Shown: one piece after another, positions 56,600-64,000 of the stretch
How the letters are laid out: each line of letters opens with the position of its first letter
Numbering within the stretch: position 1 is the first letter of the stretch
Assembly: GCA_024760905.1 (NCBI GenBank)
Contig: CM045734.1
Span: 37,095,564 to 37,159,563, forward strand
Source of the DNA: Plotosus lineatus
Taxonomy: Eukaryota > Chordata > Actinopteri > Siluriformes > Plotosidae
Length of the DNA stretch: 64,000 nt
Direction: 5' to 3'
The notes under the pieces: generated by a model
What the model was told of the DNA's origin: nothing
What the model saw: the letters and a program-made list of their open reading frames with translations, nothing else
Databases searched by the model: none
Made by a program: the position numbers and the translations under genes

Positions 56600-56870
56600 T
56601 TAAAAGTCCATGCATCAGGACCACATTTTTCTAATCAGACTCTTTGAATGTGAAACCCTGGGTGAGGCAATTTAGCTTAACGAGAATGAGAGGCTCGCTG
56701 GGCCGGATGAGGAAAGAAGCAGCCGGGGTGTCACTTTTTGACCTTTAAGCTCATCTGATGAATTTCTGGTAATTAAGTCATTTGATTGCCTGAATTAATG
56801 ATTTGGATAACTGCCCTTTAAAGGCTGTTTACTTCTCTGTAAATTGAGGTCTTTTCTGCATGTCTTGTTT
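56600..56870. promoter_or_regulatory. candidate conserved non-coding element with nuclear-receptor and homeobox-like sites
   Basis: 'cactttttgacctttaagc' holds TGACCTTT, an extended nuclear-receptor half-site. Downstream 'ggtaattaagtcatttgat' and 'cctgaattaatgatttgg' carry TAAT cores. The block is repeat-free between a TG and a poly-A/GA repeat. Function is inferred only. Confidence 0.38.
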
Positions 56871-56923
56871 TTTAATGTAACCTTTATAGAAATTACTACA
56901 TGCACCAGTCATTTTCATGGCCA

Positions 56924-56924
56924 A

Positions 56925-56957
<33 letters not shown>

Positions 56958-56976
56958 GCAGCTCTTAATTTTCAAA

Positions 56977-57034
<58 letters not shown>
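56924..57034 (+). repeat. poly-A and (GA)n compound repeat
   Basis: About 30 A, a short spacer, then about 27 GA units. Confidence 0.97.
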
Positions 57035-57037
<3 letters not shown>

Positions 57038-57414
57038 ATTAGGGGCAGTGTATGGATAAAACGTTGCAGGCTGCACTGATATAAACAGCATCATATAACT
57101 GCTTGAAGTGAAACACTATAAAACTAAAATCTTGGGGAAATGTGGCTCACAAAGTTCATCTGAAAGCTTTGTTTTCTAAAAATCGCCATTAAAATAACTT
57201 ATAAGAGTTGCACAAAGATTATTAAACAAAATTTGAAAACCAACTAGTTCCATAGTTACAAGTGAACATTGAATTTGAAATTAAAATCAAAAATAATTAT
57301 TTTTTTAAATAAATAAATGAACAACTAGATTTTTTATCTGTTTTACAGTACAAATGACTGCTGGAGCAAACACACACATTTATTGGCCTTTCACGTTGCA
57401 CCAACAGGTGTATA

Positions 57415-57914
57415 CATGGATCCCTCACTTTCCACGGTTAATTCCCCCTGCAACCACCAAATTCCGCGACGTAGGATCAACCCCCCCCTTACTGACATAT
57501 ACATACATGTATATGTACATACATGTATATGTGTATATAATATCAGTAAATACATATTCAATGCTATAAATGCTTATAATAACAATTAAACATTAAAAAA
57601 TAATGCATAAGATGTAAATAAAACATAAATACACACACATACAGACGCGCACGCACACAATTACGCACCTCACAAAACTGTAGTTTTGATGGAAGGTTTT
57701 GGGGTTGTTTTGTTTTTGTTTGTTGGGTTGTTTTTTTTGTTTTTTTTTTGCATTATTGGCCTTGGTTTCTGGCATTTTCCTTAACTTTTTCCCATATTCT
57801 TTCTTAATTTCCTTCTTTTTTATTTCGATGAATATTGAGAAAAAATACAACAACAAAAAAAAACCCACGCTGCACTGACGCCACATGAATTGAAGCGGGA
57901 ATTAGCGAGGGATA
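57415..57914 (+). mobile_element. MITE-D copy
   Basis: Left end 'catggatccctcactttcca', right end 'ttagcgagggata' (degraded). The core 'atgcataagatgtaaataaa' is present. Confidence 0.82.
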
Positions 57915-57919
57915 TAATG

Positions 57920-58250
57920 ACAAATTTGACTTTTAGATTTTACTTTTTATGGGAAAACTATGCAAAATTGGTAAGATCGTTTTAGTTTTAAAAACAATTC
58001 ATTGTTGTATATTAGGGAATAATTTTAGTTTATGATATGTGAATGATGTGTTCACGCCAAACTACTAATAACACTCCTGTCATTGCATTACTTACTATGT
58101 CAGTGGAGAAATTCGAATTTAGAAACCTACCTCTTTCAAGTCTTACGACACACACATTCTCTGTCTAACTTGAAGATGAAGTTAACTAATATCTGACCAT
58201 GTGTTTGAGCTAATCAGTGGCTTGCTAAACTTAATAACTTACTAGGACTC
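57920..58250. other. unannotated intronic sequence
   Basis: AT-rich; nothing recognised. Confidence 0.4.
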
Positions 58251-58256
58251 AGCGCA

Positions 58257-58328
<72 letters not shown>
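58257..58328 (+). repeat. (CA)n microsatellite with short TA end
   Basis: About 31 CA units, then TATATATA. Confidence 0.97.
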
Positions 58329-58619
58329 CACATACAAACTTTCTTGTGGACAAAAATTGTCACGTCACAGTACCTTTTGCATAGTTCACATGAAAGGTAA
58401 TAACACAACAGCACACAAGTTGATATTTTACCTCCGCACCCCCCCCCGGAAATAATCTTAATTTTAACTCTTTCACCAATTTACAAGAGTTTGGGCCAGT
58501 GAAGCCTTTTGCTGTTATAATGTGGAGTAAAATTACAAGTGATGAAATATTTCAGATGATCTTTTGTCATATTCTTTCTGCAAGTAGGTCTTTGGGTGTA
58601 TAACAGGACAGGGCCATAA

Positions 58620-59030
58620 TTGTCACATGATCTGGTTCAAAATCCACAACAACCTCTTAACTGAGACTGCAGTACCCACACTTTCTTCATCCACAGCACT
58701 GTGGTTTCACAATGAGCTATGAACGGACGTCTCTGAAAATAATGCTGTCCTGATGGCAGGATGTTACTCCAAAATCTCAGTGCACTTTTCTGCATTACTA
58801 TTGCACCACAGAGATGTAAGTTTCCTTTTCTTGAAACACTGACGCACATCCCAATAACATGACAGAGCCTGGCTTATGGATTTCTTGCTCATTACAGTCT
58901 GGATGGACCCTTTTTTTGTCTTTGGTCCAAAGTGCATGGAGCCAATACTGATCCGTCTGACCACAATACATGCTTTCACTGTGTTTTGATCCATCCTAAA
59001 TGCCTCCAGGCCTAGACAAGCTGAAAACAC
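58620..59030 (-). pseudogene. Tc1-like transposase relic
   Basis: On the minus strand: SMHFGPKTKKGSIQTVMSKK, NAEKCTEILE, then after a frameshift LPSGQHYFQRRPFI and VLWMKKVWVLQSQ. The 'NAEKY-x-EIL ... LPS-x-QH-x-FQ-x-RPFI' order resembles the region before the second catalytic D of Tc1-like transposases. Highly decayed. Confidence 0.45.
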
Positions 59031-59039
59031 AGTTTCTGC

Positions 59040-59410
59040 ACAGTAAAATATAAAACATGCTTGTTTAATATCCTTCCATTAGTGTTTTTAAAAGTAATTA
59101 GTTGACATCACCCTGAAATGATACTGAAACACATGAATGGCTGTATAATCACAAATTAAATTAATCTGGCATGATAAAAACCTGTAATATCTTTAGTTCA
59201 CACTGTCTGCAATGAAATAAAAGTCAAAGTAAATTCAGAAATCACCGAATTCATTTTTTTGATTCCTCACTTTTGTGATTTGGGTATATATGTTGCATTC
59301 CTGTAAGCAAAGAGATATTCCTTCCAATTATTAATAAATTCATTAAATCTTCATGAAATATATAAAATAAGTGTGTTTGTGTTCATGATATACATTCGTG
59401 CATTATGTGT
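59040..59410. other. unannotated intronic sequence
   Basis: AT-rich; nothing recognised. Confidence 0.4.
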
Positions 59411-59412
59411 AC

Positions 59413-59607
59413 CTCTGGGTATGACATAGTAAACAGTACCTCGAACACCACACGGCTCTCCAGAACAGTTGAGAAAACCCTGCTTGGCTGCCAGATCCTC
59501 CACTCGTCGTTCCAGCTGCAGCATTGTGGAGGCCAGCTGGATCAGGTCTCCCAGCTGTTCAAAGGTCAGGAAGAAATTCTGGCTTGTTTGGGGAGCATCT
59601 TGAGGGG
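59413..59607 (-). CDS. kiaa0825: kiaa0825 visible exon 1 (most 5' seen), phase 1 to 1
   Basis: The exon is 195 nt, between 'gcccaactgcag' and CAGAG|gtacac. It reads SQNFFLTFEQLGDLIQLAS, then MLQLERRVEDLAAKQGF, and ends RGTVYYVIPR. The first codon is split, so further exons lie upstream, beyond 64000 or unrecognised in 59608-64000. The LxxLxxRVxDL stretch could be a short coiled coil. Confidence 0.78.
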
Positions 59608-59871
59608 CTGCAGTTGGGCACAATATTGAGGTCAATAAAGTACAATTATATTTCTAAATACTGTTCAGTTTTTTCCTGTTCCGGAGACTTTAAACTTAAT
59701 AATTTACAATTTTGCAGCCATTTTATCCTGATAAAACTTTTCATATAAGCAGTTTAACAGTGAACATATTGTAAAATCTATCCCGAAAGAACAATAATGC
59801 AAATTTTAACTGTATTATAGAACTAACACTGAAGGGACATATTTCAAAGACATTTACAAAAATCTTTCTAT

Positions 59872-60658
59872 ACGTACTATTCGATGTAATAAGCGCACTG
59901 CTCCAATTAGCACCCCTTTATTTTATTCGATCAGTGTTTGTAATCGTAAAATGAGGTGTTCACTGCATGTAAAAGTGAGTTTACACTATTTCAAGACCCC
60001 CTGCCACTGGAGAATGTCTATAATGTTCATCAGTAACAACACATTTGATTGTTCTGCTGTGATTTAAAAAACAGGAAAATATTTTGCTGTGTTCTTTTGG
60101 TAAATGTCCAAAAACTGATGAACCATTAGAAACTGCTACAAACTATGGGATGCTTTGGATGAATGGAGCGATGAGCCAGATATGGACCAATCAGACAGTG
60201 ATGACTAGTATTTTTCACCTGATTCTCCTGCTTCATTAATTTAAATGACATTCCTGGCCATGTGCTTTGTTTATGTTGGTGTTGATTGGTTCAACTTGCC
60301 ATGTGCTAAAGTTGACATTGGTGTTGATTGGCTCATTTTACTTGGGAAAATCTTTAAAGGTAATATTTAAAGGAATTGTTTAAAGGAACAGCACAGGGCA
60401 GGAAAAGTAAGGGAAGGAAAAGTCTTTTTTTTATGCTGTTTTCTGTTTATTTTCAGCTTTCATGCAAGTAGTTTGGTTGATAGCACAAAATGAAAAACAC
60501 AAATACCAGTAAAACTCTTTTATTATTCTGTTATTATTCATGTTTCCCACCTCAATGGTAATAAGCTCTTACAGTTCCACTCCGCTGGTAATATTTTTAA
60601 AAGCGCCCACCCACTCCAATTTTTAAGCCCCCTAGGCGCTTATCATGTTGAATACGGT
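59872..60658 (+). mobile_element. non-autonomous DNA transposon, about 790 bp
   Basis: The ends are imperfect inverted repeats: 'actattcgatgtaataagcg' at the left, the reverse of 'accgtattcaacatgataag' at the right, with 'aagcgc' shared. A short frame MDEWSDEPDMDQSDSDD lies near 60160. A tandem 'gttggtgttgattgg' phrase lies around 60276 and 60318. Superfamily not assigned. Confidence 0.6.
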
Positions 60659-60664
60659 ATTAAT

Positions 60665-61837
<1,173 letters not shown>

Positions 61838-61839
61838 TC

Positions 61840-62475
61840 ATCCTAGCTCTCCAGTGCTTTATTAATGGGTTCCAAAGGGACCAGGAGAAGCCGCAGAGCA
61901 GTGTATGGAAAAAGGTTGCATGAATGCATGGAAAGCTTCCCTAGCCCACTAGTACCATGAGCTGCAAAATGAACCTCAACAATAACAACAGCGGAGCTCG
62001 GTCTCTTCCATTATCATATACACTGACACACATATTGCATTATACATTGAATATGTGAAGGTTTATTCAGCTGCTTCACAAACCACACGTCCCCGATGAA
62101 TTCAACAAGACGTAAAGGCAATGAGCTACAGTGGGTGAATGCAGTCTCCATCTAATGATGCATTTCATCTAAACAATGTTCAGCATCTCTACAAAACACT
62201 TACTAAAGCATCCAGTCTAACGCCAGGGTCTGAGTATCACTGAAAGCTGTCATAAATAGAAGCACTCATTGTAAATGAGCTGGACACCATTTAAAGGCCC
62301 AACTCGGATAACTCAACTTCTAAAACTGTGTAGTTCTATTATTATTTATTCTTTCGACTCATACTTTATCCAAAGCAGTTCAGATATAATTCAACTACAG
62401 AGCTGAGCAGAAGAAGATTGCTCAAGAACCAAATGGCGGTTTTCATGTCAGTTTTCCAGTTGTAATTATTCTTAT
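61840..62475. other. unannotated intronic sequence
   Basis: Nothing recognised. Confidence 0.4.
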
Positions 62476-62578
62476 TACCACTATTGCTATTATTATTCAG
62501 GTAAATGCTTAATCGTGCAAGAGTTGTGAAGAGGCTGGAGCCTATCTCAGCTAACTTTGGGTGAAGGCAGGGCCAGCG

Positions 62579-62604
62579 TGCACACACACACACACACACA
62601 CACA
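62579..62604 (+). repeat. (CA)n inside SINE-B
   Basis: About 13 CA units at the family's usual CA position. Confidence 0.95.
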
Positions 62605-62649
62605 AGCAATTTGGGACAACCAGTTATCTTATTGTGCATGTCTTTGGAC

Positions 62650-62985
62650 TAGGGGCAGTGTTGGTCTAGTGGTATAGGGTGCTGGATTGCTGATCCTAAG
62701 GTTGGGGGTTCGAGTTCCACTCTCCACAAGGTTGTCACTGTCTCCCCCAGTGCAGCTAACTGGGTTATCAAAGGCGGGCCATGTTTCTCACTATCTATGG
62801 TGAGAGGTTCTTAGAAAAGAACCATTTGCTGACTTTCGTAAAAAGCTGCAAAGCCATCAGCATGTTTCTGTCCCTTGCTAAAGGGTTGTGTTAGGAAGGG
62901 TATCGACGTAAAAATCTAAGCCAAATCAAACGTACGAATCATTCACTGTGGCGACTCCTGATAAAGGGGAAAAACCAAAAGGAAA
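62650..62985 (+). mobile_element. SINE-A copy nested in SINE-B
   Basis: Head 'ggggcagtgttggtctagtg', B box 'ggttcgagttcc' (one change), complete body and tail 'cactgtggcgactcctgat'. 'ggact' precedes the copy and recurs just after it. Confidence 0.9.
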
Positions 62986-63121
62986 TCTCATCTGGACTGG
63001 GGATGGGTACCCAGAGGAAACCCACACAAGCACCGGAGGAAAATGCAGCCTTCATACAAAAACGACCTCATTGAGCCTAGGACATGAGGATGACATCCTA
63101 TCCACCATTGCCACCATACCA

Positions 63122-63160
63122 GACATCATCATCATCATCATCATCATCGTTTTTTAATTA
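63122..63160 (+). repeat. (ATC)n/(ATT)n short repeats
   Basis: About eight ATC units, then a TTA/ATT stretch, flanking the sequence below. Confidence 0.9.
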
Positions 63161-63215
63161 TTATTATTTAGTTTGGTAATGGGTTTGGTCTTTTTATGCT
63201 TGGGGTGGATAAATC

Positions 63216-63521
63216 ATGCGGCCGGACACCAAGAAATTTTGGACTAATGATATATTTTGTGTTTATTATTGTCCAATAAATAAACAGGGTCATTTAAGTG
63301 TTTATATAAAAGTCACCAGCATTTTCCCCACCGACCTCCTTGCTCATTCAGGAAAAGAAATTCCAAAAGACTTTTTAAATTTGTTTAAAGACATCACACC
63401 GCATTTGGGTAATATATTCCTCAGTGGCCCAAACCACCTCAATGCTTTGGCACTCAGTGACTCTTTTAAATCCCTCCAAATGCTGCACCATACACACAAA
63501 CTGAAGATATGGGCCAAGTGA
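63216..63521 (+). other. unrecognised open frame, 101 codons
   Basis: The plus frame includes GKEIPKDFLNLFKDITPHLG and NHLNALALSDSFKSLQML. The minus strand also has an open stretch after 'catatcttcag' (VQHLEGFKRVTECQSIEVVW) that stops without a donor. Adjacent ATC/ATT repeats suggest an old retroposed or transposon piece. Not assigned. Confidence 0.25.
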
Positions 63522-63854
63522 ATGTGTGAAGAATTTTTAAGCATATAAATTAGTCTGAACGGATGCTAAACAATATTACAAGAACCTAAAAATGCAGTAG
63601 AGTACAGCACAAAATAAAAATAAACCATGTTTTATCACCATTGCCCACAAAACCCAGAGAGAATAAAAACACTAGTTGGATTCAAATAATAATTTTAAAA
63701 ATCACCAAATACTTTTTCTATACATGCTCTTACATCACCAGAGACATTATCAGAAGAGGATACCTAAGAAGATGTAAAAACAAAAACGTTGCCACCCACA
63801 GAGATCCAAGCACTCTTATTTTCTATAATCTGTAATGGAGTCCGTGTTAATGCA

Positions 63855-64000
63855 GGCCAGGACAGTGGTGTAGGGTTTCGCAAACCTGTCTCACAGCAGG
63901 AAGGTCCTGGATTTGAGTCCCAAGTTTGACAAGGGAGTTTTTCTGTGGAGTTTGCATATCCCCATGTCTTTGTGTAAGTTTCCTTTATGTACTCTGGTTT
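63855..64000 (+). mobile_element. SINE-B copy, cut by window end
   Basis: 'ggacagtggtgtagggtttc' (head), 'gcaggaaggtcctggatttg' (B-box-like), 'tgtggagtttgcatatcccc' and 'tttatgtactctggttt' at the edge. Confidence 0.82.

Larger units (their letters stand above)
62480..63120 (-). mobile_element. SINE-B copy split by a SINE-A insertion
   Basis: The right-hand tail part (62480-62649) has 'ggctggagcctatctcagc', a (CA)n tract and 'caatttgggacaaccagtta'. The head part (62986-63120) resumes with 'ggatgggtacccagagg', 'cccacacaagcaccgg' and 'tgagcctaggacatgagg'. Confidence 0.82.

Noticed and set aside
63344..63544. Possible additional upstream kiaa0825 exon on the minus strand
   Set aside because: The acceptor-like AG is followed by about 42 codons and then a stop, with no donor in the required phase 1.

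Overview
The window is intronic and exonic DNA of a vertebrate, almost certainly a ray-finned (teleost) fish. The signs are long CA/GT, GA and AT microsatellites, Tc1-like and pogo/Tigger-like DNA transposons, tRNA-derived SINEs of fish type, two fish-type non-LTR retrotransposon fragments, and split coding exons with GT-AG introns. I see nothing bacterial, no operon and no CRISPR array.

One host gene spans nearly the whole window on the minus strand. Fifteen consecutive coding exons can be read from 59607 down to 3404. Their reading phases fit at every junction, and together they give about 925 codons. The spliced protein matches what I remember of the C-terminal part of vertebrate KIAA0825, a large protein without a known enzymatic motif. 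This identification is from memory, not a search. Both the 5' exons (beyond 64000) and the final exon with the stop codon are missing; the last visible exon ends in phase 2 at 3404.

The introns are packed with mobile elements. (1) SINE-A is a tRNA-derived SINE of about 340 bp with an exact B box; its 3' tail matches an RTE-type LINE 3' end also present here. (2) SINE-B is a second tRNA-like fish SINE. (3) A mosaic SINE joins the SINE-A body to an unrelated tail at a constant junction. (4) There are three groups of TA-flanked, internally deleted pogo/Tigger-like elements: MITE-D (CAGGGATCCCT ends), Tigger-1 (CAGACGCTCCCCGACTTACG ends) and Tigger-2 (CAGTCGGCCCTCTACTTACG ends). Some still carry a CENP-B-type DNA-binding domain. 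(5) Three Tc1-like relics are present, one close to full length. (6) Two LINE fragments and one LTR with a primer-binding site complete the set. Several insertions are nested, so a relative order of events can be read.

Region by region: 1-3.4 kb holds a MITE end and an LTR remnant. 3.4-13.7 kb holds the last four visible exons, flanked by CA/CU tracts, and a decayed LINE. 14-22.5 kb holds two exons and many SINEs. 22.8-24.6 kb looks repeat-poor. 24.7-31.4 kb is a dense transposon block without exons. 32.3-55.6 kb holds nine exons between nested MITEs and Tiggers. 55.6-64 kb holds the first visible exon and more repeats. Some repeat-poor stretches look like candidate conserved non-coding elements, but only alignment can show that. 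I did not find a convincing new biological system. The best leads are the mosaic SINE family, a Tigger copy with a replaced interior, an ambiguous GC/GT splice junction, and CA/CU tracts crowding the terminal exons.
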